This document shows, piece after piece, positions 19,104-27,535 of a stretch of 64,000 nt of DNA; position 1 is the stretch's first letter; each line of letters opens with the position of its first letter. Location of the stretch: assembly GCA_965237565.1 (NCBI GenBank), contig OZ250145.1, forward strand, positions 558,001-622,000. The letters run 5' to 3'. The notes under the pieces were generated by a model. It had not been told where the DNA came from, made no database searches, and saw nothing but the letters and a program-made list of their open reading frames with translations. This DNA is from JANQSP01 sp965237565. Its GTDB lineage: Bacteria; Bdellovibrionota; Bdellovibrionia; Bdellovibrionales; UBA1609. A program made the translations under genes and the position numbers.

Positions 19104-19300
19104 GGCCTCTTTGTGGGCATGATGACAAAGCGTGTCTTGTTGCTCAAGTATGCCTTAATACAACTTCTTTTTGAGTTTTTTTGAACTTTTTTAAGCCAAA
19201 ATATTTTTGAAGATTTGATTCAAGAATCATTGTCAGCCATTTTGATCATAGTGCTCCATTTTATCAAATTATTTTTCGGGGTTTTGATTTTTTACTAGCC
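19104..19300 (-). pseudogene. Duplicated recQ 5' fragment
   Basis: This stretch matches 17838-18035, the first part of recQ plus its upstream region, at over 90% by eye. It has single-base insertions (for example in the ACAAAGCGTG and CTTAATACAAC segments) that break the frame. It is a direct repeat of the intact copy. The two repeats flank the secreted-protein gene and tRNA-Ser. Confidence 0.8.
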
Positions 19301-19487
19301 TTGATTCAAGAGCTATGGCAATCAGATTTTTTTGTTTGCTTCTCGTGTTTCACAAGTGATATTTATAGTGGACTCATAGGAAGTCCTCAGGACAGGCTTT
19401 AAGATTATATTCAAAAAGAGGACAAAAGGTGAATTTGCCGGGCAGGATAGAATCGAACACTTTAATAAATAACGAGGATTTGGGCTA

Positions 19488-21596
19488 ATGAGTAGAAAAT
19501 GGGATATTAAAAAAGTACGAAATATTGGAATCTCTGCACACATTGATTCAGGGAAAACCACCTTGACGGAAAGGATTTTGTATTACACAGGCCGTATCCA
19601 CGTGATTCACGACGTCCGGGGCAAGGACGGAGTGGGTGCCAAAATGGATTCCATGGAATTGGAAAAAGAACGAGGAATTACGATTAAATCCGCGGCAACT
19701 AATGTGCAATGGGAAGATTGTGCGATCAATATTATTGACACCCCTGGGCATGTGGATTTTACGATCGAAGTGGAAAGAGCTTTAAGAGTCTTGGATGGTG
19801 CGATCTTGGTGCTATGTGGAGTGGCCGGTGTGCAATCCCAATCCATTACAGTGGATCGGCAAATGCGTCGCTACCATGTTCCTCGCATCGCTTTCATTAA
19901 CAAGCTAGATAGGGCAGGAGCCAATCCATTTCGAGTGTCCGAAATGCTAAAAGAAAAATTGAATCACAACATAGTTTTGATGCAAATTCCAATTGGCCTA
20001 GAGTCTGCACACGAAGGCGTTGTGGATCTCATTCAAATGAAAGCGATTTATTTCGAAGGAGATGAAGGGGAAAATCCTGTGCTTAAGGATATTCCAAGCC
20101 AACTCATGAAACAGGCAAAAGAATATCGAATAAAAATGATTGAATCTTTGTCAGATTTTGATGATGGCTTGGCTGAAAAATTTCTAAACGAAGAAGATCC
20201 CTCTGAGGAATTAATCAAAAATGCCATTCGTAAAGCCACTTTGTCATTAGAGATCACCCCTGTTTTCATGGGCTCAGCCTTTAAAAACAAAGGGGTGCAA
20301 AGTGTTTTATCAGGGGTGGTGGATTATCTACCAGATCCCTCCCAAATAGAAAATAGAGCCCTCGATCAATCCAAGAAAGAAAAGGAAATAATCTTATCAA
20401 CTGATCCCGAAAAACCTTTTGTGGGTCTGGCCTTTAAATTAGAGGATGGACGCTTTGGACAACTTACCTATATGAGACTTTACCAAGGAAAAGTGTGCAA
20501 AGGTGATTTTATTTATAATGTACGAACAGGACAAAAACTAAAAGTTCCTCGCATTGTATACATGCACTCAGATGAGATGGAAGATGTTGAGCAAGCAGAG
20601 GCAGGAGACATTGTCGCTTTTTTTGGAATTGATTGTGCTTCAGGGGACACTTTTTGTTCGAAAGACATTCAATACACGATGACTTCTATGTTTGTGCCAG
20701 AACCGGTGATTTCTTTAGCTATCCAAGCCAAAGAACGCAATGCAACCAGCAATTTCAACAAAGCTTTGTTGAAATTTCATAAGGAAGACCCCACCTTCCA
20801 GGTGCATCGTGATAGAGAATCTGGTGAGACGATCATTTCAGGGATGGGGGAATTACACTTAAATATTTATATCGAAAGAATGAAAAGAGAATTTAGTTGC
20901 GAGGTGCAAGCGGGACAGCCCCAAGTGGCTTATCGGGAAACAATTACTCGGGAAGTGGAATACGATTACACTCACAAGAAGCAAACCGGGGGAGCAGGAC
21001 AATTTGCAAGGGTTCAGGGAACTCTTGGCCCTCTTCCAGAAGGTTCTGGCAAGAATTATGAATTCATCAGTAAAGTTAGGGGAGGCCGGATTCCAAAAGA
21101 ATACATCCCAGCTGTTGACCGGGGTTTTCAAAAGCAAATGCAAAAAGGTCCTCTGATTGGTTTTCCCATCGTTGGTGTGAAAGCCATTTTATCCGACGGA
21201 GCTTTTCATGATGTAGATTCCAGTGAGTTGGCCTTTAAAATCTGTGCCATGTCGACATTTCGTGAATATTTCATTAAAGCAAAGCCAGTTATTTTGGAAC
21301 CCATCATGAAGCTGGAAGTGGCGGCTCCAGAAGAATTCCAAGGCAATGTGATTGGGCAGATCAACCAAAGAAGAGGGATGATAAAAAATAGCCAATCAGA
21401 ACAAAAATTTGTAACCATTGAAGCAGAGGTTCCCTTAGCTACCATGTTTGATTATTCCACAGAGCTGCGTTCAGCTACCCAAGGGAAAGGAGAGTTTACG
21501 ATGGAGTTTGCCCGTTACTCTCAAGTGCCAGCCAGCGTGCAAGAAGAGCTGATCAAGATGTATGAAGAAAAACGAAAAAAGGAAAAAAGAGCATGA
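19488..21596 (+). CDS. fusA: Elongation factor G, mitochondrial EF-G1-like type
   Basis: The translocation GTPase. The G domain has G1 AHIDSGKTT near residue 17, G2/G3 RGITI and DTPGHVDF, and G4 NKLDR. Domains II-V follow with a normal total of 702 residues. Several segments (HIDSGKTT, KMDSMELEKERGITI, ERALRVLDGAILVLC) resemble mitochondrial EF-G1 more than E. coli FusA. This subtype is known from spirochaetes, planctomycetes and deltaproteobacteria. It is not beside rpsL, rpsG or tuf. The stop overlaps dcd by 4 bp. Confidence 0.93.
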   Translation: MSRKWDIKKVRNIGISAHIDSGKTTLTERILYYTGRIHVIHDVRGKDGVGAKMDSMELEKERGITIKSAATNVQWEDCAINIIDTPGHVDFTIEVERALRVLDGAILVLCGVAGVQSQSITVDRQMRRYHVPRIAFINKLDRAGANPFRVSEMLKEKLNHNIVLMQIPIGLESAHEGVVDLIQMKAIYFEGDEGENPVLKDIPSQLMKQAKEYRIKMIESLSDFDDGLAEKFLNEEDPSEELIKNAIRKATLSLEITPVFMGSAFKNKGVQSVLSGVVDYLPDPSQIENRALDQSKKEKEIILSTDPEKPFVGLAFKLEDGRFGQLTYMRLYQGKVCKGDFIYNVRTGQKLKVPRIVYMHSDEMEDVEQAEAGDIVAFFGIDCASGDTFCSKDIQYTMTSMFVPEPVISLAIQAKERNATSNFNKALLKFHKEDPTFQVHRDRESGETIISGMGELHLNIYIERMKREFSCEVQAGQPQVAYRETITREVEYDYTHKKQTGGAGQFARVQGTLGPLPEGSGKNYEFISKVRGGRIPKEYIPAVDRGFQKQMQKGPLIGFPIVGVKAILSDGAFHDVDSSELAFKICAMSTFREYFIKAKPVILEPIMKLEVAAPEEFQGNVIGQINQRRGMIKNSQSEQKFVTIEAEVPLATMFDYSTELRSATQGKGEFTMEFARYSQVPASVQEELIKMYEEKRKKEKRA

Positions 21597-22153
21597 TTCT
21601 CTCTGATGAAGGGATTCGAGATCGAATCAAAAAAAATGAAATAAAGATTGATCCACTTAGCGAAGGCTCTATTCAGTCAGCTTCTGTGGATTTGAAATTG
21701 GGATTTGAGTTTATTATTATTAAACATTGGAATAGTGAAATTTTAAACTTTCGTTCTGAACCGAAATATCAATCTGTTCAAACAGATCAATTTTTATTAC
21801 CCTCTCATTCTTTTGTTTTAGCCACTACAATCGAAACCGTTCAGATTCCTCCTGATTTGACGGCCTTTGTGGAAGGTCGTAGCTCCATTGGTCGAATGGG
21901 GCTTTTTATTCAAAATGCGGGATTGGTGGATCCGGGCTATAAAGGCCAGCTCACTTTAGAACTTTATAATGCTAATTCTTTGCCTATTCGCCTCGATTCG
22001 GGTTGGAGAATCTGCCAAATCGTGTTCCATAAAATGGATCAAAAGACCACAAACCCTTATAAAGGCAAATACCAAGGCCAAAAAGGAGTGACGGGAACCC
22101 GTATTTCTGAGGATAAGGAAAATAGTGTAAAACCAGATAAAAATCTGCTATAG
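21593..22153 (+). CDS. dcd: dCTP deaminase
   Basis: Dcd deaminates dCTP to dUTP (or onward to dUMP), feeding dTMP synthesis. The trimeric dUTPase-like fold is shown by SASVDLKLG near residue 28, the catalytic motif VEGRSSIGRMGL near 97, and NAGLVDPGYKGQLTLEL. The C-terminal lid is KYQGQKGVTGTR. The ATG overlaps the fusA stop as ATGA, so translation is coupled. Confidence 0.93.
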   Translation: MILSDEGIRDRIKKNEIKIDPLSEGSIQSASVDLKLGFEFIIIKHWNSEILNFRSEPKYQSVQTDQFLLPSHSFVLATTIETVQIPPDLTAFVEGRSSIGRMGLFIQNAGLVDPGYKGQLTLELYNANSLPIRLDSGWRICQIVFHKMDQKTTNPYKGKYQGQKGVTGTRISEDKENSVKPDKNLL

Positions 22154-22166
22154 TCCAAATCAGTTA

Positions 22167-22361
22167 ATGAAGGCGTCTTTTGATCTAGAAAATTCTCTTG
22201 GCAGTTTGGAATTCGGCGATGATGACCCGGATTCGAATCCTTCCATTCCATTTTTTTCCCTTTACGAAAATTCTATGTGGCTGAGGTTTTTACTATTAAA
22301 AAATTTGTTGCAAAATCCTCAAAGACCTAATTTTTGTTTTGAATCAAAGGAGAATCGGTGA
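22167..22361 (+). CDS. Small hypothetical protein
   Basis: A 64-residue frame filling the gap between dcd and the CBS-domain gene. Its stop overlaps the GTG of the next gene (GTGA), the coupling style seen throughout this operon. It is acidic at the N-terminus (FGDDDPDSNPS) with a short aromatic, hydrophobic middle. No family is recognised and the ribosome site is weak, so this is a tentative call. Confidence 0.4.
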   Translation: MKASFDLENSLGSLEFGDDDPDSNPSIPFFSLYENSMWLRFLLLKNLLQNPQRPNFCFESKENR

Positions 22362-23392
22362 ACCTACTGATTCTTTATTTTTTTCTGGCAGTAGTGGTGT
22401 CCTTTTTTTGTTCTTTGTTGGAAGCTGTGATGCTTTCCGTAAACTCTGTTTACATTCGTGCTTCCATCAAAAAGAAAAAACCTTATGGCCCTTTGCTCAA
22501 ATCGCTAAAATCTCAGATGGATCGTCCTTTGTCAGCGATTTTGACGTTTAATACGATTGCCAACACGGTTGGGGCTACGGGAGTGGGGGCCCAAGTTCAC
22601 GTTCTTTACGGAAGTGCGTATGTGGCGTTTGCCTCTGGGATCTTAACCCTCGTTATTTTAATTGTCTCAGAAATCATACCCAAAACACTGGGAGCTTCTC
22701 ACTGGAGAATCTTAGCTCCGAGTGTGGTCTATGTTGTAAGGGGTTTGATTGTTGCCGCCTATCCTTTTGTTTTGCTTTCAGAAAAACTTTACAGTCTTTT
22801 GTCTCGCAAAAAAGTCGTCTCTGTCACTCGTGAAGATATGATTGTTACCGCTGAGATGGGTGCTAGTGAAGGGACGATTGCACAAAAAGAAAGTCGAATA
22901 ATTAAGAACTTGCTCATGCTTGACACGTTAAAAGTCTCTGAAATCATGACCCCCAGAGCGGTGATTTTAGCTTTCGAGAAAAAAATGAAAATCAAAGAGG
23001 TCATGCATAAATACCAACCCATTCGATTTTCTCGTGTCCCTCTCTACGAAGGGAGTTTGGACCAAATAGAGGGCTTTATTCATCGTTATAAAATTTTGGA
23101 AGCTCACGCTCATGATCTTTTCGATATTCCCTTGGGAGATTACATGACACCCATTCACTCCGTTCCAGAGAAAATTTCTGTGGCCGCCGTTTTGGATCAG
23201 TTTATTAAAAGAAAAGAGCATGTGTTTATAGTAGTGGATTCTTATGGTGGCTTGACGGGTCTTGTGACTTTAGAAGATGCTATCGAAACTCTTTTGGGTG
23301 TTGAAATCGTAGACGAGTTTGATCCCGTGGCAGACATGAGACAGTTCGCTTTGGATCAATGGGAACTGAAAAAAAGAACAATGGGCAAGTGA
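22358..23392 (+). CDS. CNNM/DUF21 transmembrane protein with CBS pair
   Basis: A member of the CorC/HlyC-like (CNNM) membrane proteins associated with Mg2+ or Co2+ efflux. The N-terminal DUF21 domain spans about residues 1-150 with several membrane helices and the family motif SEIIPKTLGA. Two CBS domains follow (KVSEIMTPR and the DSYGGLTGLVTLEDAIE repeat). The protein ends without the CorC_HlyC domain of longer relatives. It starts with GTG at 22358, overlapping the small upstream frame. Confidence 0.88.
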   Translation: MNLLILYFFLAVVVSFFCSLLEAVMLSVNSVYIRASIKKKKPYGPLLKSLKSQMDRPLSAILTFNTIANTVGATGVGAQVHVLYGSAYVAFASGILTLVILIVSEIIPKTLGASHWRILAPSVVYVVRGLIVAAYPFVLLSEKLYSLLSRKKVVSVTREDMIVTAEMGASEGTIAQKESRIIKNLLMLDTLKVSEIMTPRAVILAFEKKMKIKEVMHKYQPIRFSRVPLYEGSLDQIEGFIHRYKILEAHAHDLFDIPLGDYMTPIHSVPEKISVAAVLDQFIKRKEHVFIVVDSYGGLTGLVTLEDAIETLLGVEIVDEFDPVADMRQFALDQWELKKRTMGK

Positions 23393-23443
23393 TAAAAAAA
23401 ACCCATAAAATATCAATCAGGTAAAACAAAGTATCCACTTACT

Positions 23444-23776
23444 ATGAATCAGCACGGTTTTTTATATGTGACAGCCTCTCATCTTGAAGAAGCCAAAAAA
23501 CTTGCAAAAATTTGTCTGAACAAAAAGTTAGCCGCTTGCGTTAATATTTTCCCCTCTGTGTTATCTTTTTATTCTTGGAAGGGAGAGGAAAGAGAAGACG
23601 CTGAGGTGATTCTCATCATCAAGACTCGGGAGGATTTATTTGAAGATTTATGCTCTCTGATAAAGGAAAATCACAGTTACGATTGTCCTTGCTTGGTTTT
23701 TCTTCCTTTTTCCAATGGAACAAGAGATTTTCTTTCGTGGATGGATTCGCAACTAAAAGACAAGACCGATTTCTGA
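23444..23776 (+). CDS. cutA: Divalent-cation tolerance protein CutA
   Basis: CutA1 proteins form small trimers linked to copper tolerance, and the biochemical role is unclear. The 110 residues show the family pattern: N-terminal strand with FLYVTASHLEEAKKLA, KKLAACVNIFPSVLSFYSWKG, AEVILIIKTRE, and the ending segment HSYDCPCLVFLP. It follows the CBS gene after about 50 bp and could be cotranscribed. Confidence 0.9.
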   Translation: MNQHGFLYVTASHLEEAKKLAKICLNKKLAACVNIFPSVLSFYSWKGEEREDAEVILIIKTREDLFEDLCSLIKENHSYDCPCLVFLPFSNGTRDFLSWMDSQLKDKTDF

Positions 23777-23979
23777 AAATCATGCAAATTTTCTTTGTTT
23801 AGTTGTAGATGGGTTGAAAGGGAAACAAGAGGGAAAGCTCAGAATACATAAATCAGCTTTAGAGAGCTAGTAAATACTTAAAAAATAAAATTTCTTTTTT
23901 CTTTTATTTACATTGAATTTTTTATTTATTATTTGAAGGGTGTTCAAAGATAGCATTCAAAAAGAAAGGATCTTTCGCC

Positions 23980-25038
23980 ATGTCTAGGAGACGGATTGTT
24001 TACACAGAATATCTATGGTTAGATGGACACCAACCCACACAGGAATTGCGATCAAAGACACGGCTTTTGCCTCATATAGAAGGGCAGGCCATCAATATAA
24101 ATTTCTTTCCAGATTGGGGTTTTGATGGTTCTTCCACCTACCAAGCAACGGGAGAGCATTCAGATCTCATTCTTAGGCCCGTGGCTTTTTGCAAGGATGT
24201 TTTACGTGGAGAGGGAGTCGCTTATGTTGTGATGTGCGAGGTGTTTCAGGCGAACGGAAAAGCTCATTCGAGTAACCAAAGAGCTCTCTTGAGAGAACTT
24301 CTGGCGAAGGGAGCAAAAAAAGAAGAAATCTGGATTGGTTTTGAACAAGAGTACACTTTTTTCAAAGATGATCGACCAATGGGATGGCCAAAGGAGAAAA
24401 CTCCAAAACCCCAAGGACCTTATTACTGTGGAGTGGGAGCGGAGAAAGTATTTGGAAGAGATATCGTGGAAGAGCACATGAGAGTGTGTCAAAAGGCTGG
24501 GCTTTATTTATATGGAATCAATGCGGAGGTGATGCCAGCACAGTGGGAGTTTCAGATTGGATTTAGAGATCAGGAGACAGAAGTGCCAGACCCTTTGACC
24601 TCGGCAGATCATCTGTGGATGGCGAGGTGGTTTCTTTACCGAATAGCTGAAAACTATGGAGTGAAAGTTTCCTTAGACAATAAACCCATTGCAGGGGATT
24701 GGAATGGAGCAGGCCTACACACAAATTTTTCGACTGGGCGAATGAGAAACTCAGAAACAGGAATGAGGGAAATTGAAAAGGCAATCAGGCTTTTATCCAA
24801 AACTCATAAGGAACATATTATGGTGTATGGAGAGAACTTAGAAAAACGTTTGACGGGACAACATGAAACCTGTTCGATCGATGAGTTTAAATCAGGAGTC
24901 TCACATAGAGGAGCTTCAATCAGAATCCCAGCTCATGTGAAGCAAAAAGGCTGCGGTTACTTTGAAGATAGAAGACCGGGAGCTAACGCCGATCCTTACG
25001 CGGTAGCCAGTCGCTTAATTCATACAATTACTGGTTGA
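23980..25038 (+). CDS. glnII: Glutamine synthetase type II (GlnII), copy 2
   Basis: The second GSII paralogue, 352 residues, with the same catalytic motifs as copy 1 (FDGSSTYQA, GFEQEYTFF, GDWNGAGLHTNFS, and SIRIPAHVKQKGCGYFEDRR with active-site Arg residues). N- and C-terminal thirds differ clearly from copy 1. The centre (about 24280-24550) is nearly identical to copy 1 at DNA level, which suggests gene conversion. Two GSII copies could give distinct regulation of nitrogen assimilation. No PII gene is nearby. Confidence 0.94.
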   Translation: MSRRRIVYTEYLWLDGHQPTQELRSKTRLLPHIEGQAININFFPDWGFDGSSTYQATGEHSDLILRPVAFCKDVLRGEGVAYVVMCEVFQANGKAHSSNQRALLRELLAKGAKKEEIWIGFEQEYTFFKDDRPMGWPKEKTPKPQGPYYCGVGAEKVFGRDIVEEHMRVCQKAGLYLYGINAEVMPAQWEFQIGFRDQETEVPDPLTSADHLWMARWFLYRIAENYGVKVSLDNKPIAGDWNGAGLHTNFSTGRMRNSETGMREIEKAIRLLSKTHKEHIMVYGENLEKRLTGQHETCSIDEFKSGVSHRGASIRIPAHVKQKGCGYFEDRRPGANADPYAVASRLIHTITG

Positions 25039-25162
25039 TAGTTTTTTTTGTTAAGTGAGTGACGAAACTATAGATTTTCATGTGGCTTCTAAAGATTGTT
25101 CCCTAAACTTGCCGACTAAAATATTTTTGATTGATAAAAGCTGTATATCCTAGGATTGAGCT

Positions 25163-25537
25163 TCAAAGTTTCATTCCTCTTATTTCTTTTTTTGACTCTT
25201 TGCTTGAAGGGGGGAGTCCATATTTGTTATCCCCTTCAATTCCTTTTTGGCATAGAAAAAAAATAAGAACTAACTGGCCAAAAAAAGGTAATAAATTAAG
25301 GAAATACCACTGACCGCTTCTACCTGTATCATGTAGTCTTCTAGAAAAAACAGCTGTTTGAGGAATAAAGGTAATCAAAAAATATATAATGCTTAAAAAT
25401 CCAATCTCTACTTCAAAAAAAGATATAAAGATGGAACCAATAAAAACAGCTAAAACAAATAGCCAGTACTCATCTCTCCCAGCTCTCCCTGAAAAATCAG
25501 CGTACTTTGTTGTAAAACATCTGATAACTAAATCCAC
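25163..25537 (-). CDS. DUF805 family membrane protein
   Basis: DUF805 proteins are small inner-membrane proteins of unknown function. The sequence has the family marks: YADFSGRAGRDEYW at the start, three or four hydrophobic helices, the motif FSRRLHDTGRSGQW, and a terminal GDNKYG. I place the start at GTG 25537 behind AAGGATAAGGAT, giving 124 residues. The frame stays open further upstream through tRNA-Ala, but that extension is not protein-like. The gene begins 23 bp after the tRNA-Ala 3' end. Confidence 0.85.
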   Translation of the reverse strand: MDLVIRCFTTKYADFSGRAGRDEYWLFVLAVFIGSIFISFFEVEIGFLSIIYFLITFIPQTAVFSRRLHDTGRSGQWYFLNLLPFFGQLVLIFFLCQKGIEGDNKYGLPPSSKESKKEIRGMKL

Positions 25538-25559
25538 ATCCTTATCCTTCGATATTATA

Positions 25560-25635
<76 letters not shown>

Positions 25636-25743
25636 TACACTTCTTGTGATTTTTCAACAATCTAATTTGAATGTTATGAGGAGTCAATCTAGGCTTTTGT
25701 TTGTAGATGGATAGTTGTTTTCCTTTGCGAAAAAACAAAGCAA

Positions 25744-26262
25744 TCAAGCGTGCCCGATAGATATTTGTTGATTCAACAGCCGAGTGATCCAAATTCGCTC
25801 GCAAATTAAATTAAAGCCAATGGCTTCCGCTCCCATCAAAACAGAATCAAAATACTGCCTCACATCTTCAATCTCATCCATACTCACTTCTGTGTCATAC
25901 AAAGAGTCTTCAAGCACCTCAATGAAACTAATTAAGTCCGGTGTAGTAACCACCTTTGGCAAGCGATTCATATCTAGGTCGGAGTAGTTGGCCGGTTTAA
26001 ATCCAATCAGAGAATCAGTCAGAATAACTTTTTTCCCATCCAAAAAATTTACCTGCAAAAAATTTTCCTTTTTGGTGTCTACACGAGAAAGCACATCTTT
26101 TATATTCTTTGTTTTTAGTATCAAAGATTTTCCATCCACTCTTTGACAAATAGCTAGTTCCCCTGTCCCGCTTTCTAGCAATATTAGCCCTCGGCATTGA
26201 GATACAAAATCTACAATAGACTGTACCAATGGAGAAGTGGGGTTTTGTTTCTGTTCTTTCAA
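25744..26262 (-). CDS. Hypothetical protein
   Basis: I do not recognise a family. The 172-residue soluble protein has a beta-rich first half (GLILLESGTGELAICQ, FLQVNFLDGKKVILTD). The helical second half is acidic (SMDEIEDVRQYFDSVLMGAEAIGF). No signal peptide or membrane segment is visible. It lies just upstream of tRNA-Ala on the same strand. A frame-broken copy of its middle part survives at 31812-32022, next to a tRNA-Ala fragment. Confidence 0.6.
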   Translation of the reverse strand: MKEQKQNPTSPLVQSIVDFVSQCRGLILLESGTGELAICQRVDGKSLILKTKNIKDVLSRVDTKKENFLQVNFLDGKKVILTDSLIGFKPANYSDLDMNRLPKVVTTPDLISFIEVLEDSLYDTEVSMDEIEDVRQYFDSVLMGAEAIGFNLICERIWITRLLNQQISIGHA

Positions 26263-26457
26263 CTTTTTGCTCCTCTAATTTTGACCTTTGGTTACCTCGT
26301 TCTTTAGACTCTTCGACCGAAAACAAATGCGACTTAAAAAAATGAAAAGCAGATCAAAATAAAAAAAGTATTGATTTATTAGGACTGTCTCTAAAAGAGA
26401 CAAAGTCTTTAGACCAAGGGACACTCGTCGAAAGGGCTGAACTAGACAACCATCCTA

Positions 26458-27408
26458 TTAGAATGTAAAAGCTGTACTGAAAACAACAGGGCTAGTGCGT
26501 GCGCGAGCATGCAAAAAGTTAGCTATAAAGTCTCTTTGTTTGTTAATGAAGTGGCCAAACACACGGACCTGTACTCGGTAAACAGGCAGGTTGTCCAACT
26601 CAAATATTTCGTTATCTGTGGATCCTCCATTTTGCCGGCCTTGCGTTGTTCCTCCCGCTTGATTCGCATCGGCGGCAAGACCTCCTCCCTCTCCCTGAGA
26701 TTGTGGATCTTGAATGGGGGAGGTGGGAATGGGGACTCCAGCGACAAAAAGAGTCAAGTTGTTCAAATCATTTCTTCTATTCGGTTGATAAGGCAAACGC
26801 ACCTTTGGTGGAACAATGTATAAAAAGCCATCCATCCCACCACAATAACCAGAATCAATTGTTATGGGAGAAGAGGATAGCCTCTCTGTTCCCCAATTGG
26901 CAGATATTTCAAAGGTCACTTCAGTTATGACAAAAAAATAATCCGTGCTGTTTGCAAACTGAAGTCCTGCTCTAAACCAATTATCTCCAACTGTTGTGGT
27001 TCCAAATTGGTTTCTGTCGACTTGTTGATCGCTATCATTTGTAGTCTCAGTAGTGTTATCAGATTCAGTCTCAGTAGTGTTATCAGATTCAGTTGAAGAA
27101 GTGTCGGAATCATCTATTATTTCTTCTGGATCCAGTCCATAGGCTTTATCGGAGGGGAGACCTCTTCGGCAAATGGATTGGCTTGTTGTGGTAGGAGCAC
27201 CTAAGAAAATTTGTGGAGGGACGTATTGTCCATTTACTTGAGGCCCAATTTCAATTTGTATTCCAGCAGAAAGAGATTCACTGCTTATCGCAGAAGGGGC
27301 TTGTTGTTGCAATCCGCACCCAGTGATTATTCCCAAAACAATGGCGTTCACAAAAAAACAACCCGCCAGCTTCAAAGGATCTTTCAATGTTTTCTCATCC
27401 TCGTTCAT
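26458..27408 (-). CDS. Hypothetical lipoprotein
   Basis: An exported protein of unknown function. A hydrophobic N-terminal stretch ends in the lipobox ITGC near residue 31, so it is probably lipid-anchored. The mature part has an acidic low-complexity stretch near 105-130 with TESDNTTE repeated. A globular region with two Cys follows, then a Gly/Gln-rich linker, then a C-terminal domain ending in STAFTF. The last domain has a relic copy at 32042-32207, so a paralogous gene once existed beside the second oxidase copy. Confidence 0.65.
   Translation of the reverse strand: MNEDEKTLKDPLKLAGCFFVNAIVLGIITGCGLQQQAPSAISSESLSAGIQIEIGPQVNGQYVPPQIFLGAPTTTSQSICRRGLPSDKAYGLDPEEIIDDSDTSSTESDNTTETESDNTTETTNDSDQQVDRNQFGTTTVGDNWFRAGLQFANSTDYFFVITEVTFEISANWGTERLSSSPITIDSGYCGGMDGFLYIVPPKVRLPYQPNRRNDLNNLTLFVAGVPIPTSPIQDPQSQGEGGGLAADANQAGGTTQGRQNGGSTDNEIFELDNLPVYRVQVRVFGHFINKQRDFIANFLHARARTSPVVFSTAFTF
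27058..27108 (-). repeat. 24-bp in-frame tandem repeat
   Basis: Two consecutive 24-bp units encode the eight-residue repeat TESDNTTE in the lipoprotein. Being in frame, unit gain or loss would change linker length without a frameshift. Confidence 0.7.
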
Positions 27409-27535
27409 TGTTTCTATAAAAGAGCTCAGAATCCTAGCACTCCAAGCACTTCCTCATGATTATAAATCAAGATCTTCAGTTTAGAGGAGTTAAAAATGCA
27501 GTTTTTTCTTAAAAAAAGTGGTCGGTTCCTCAGCT

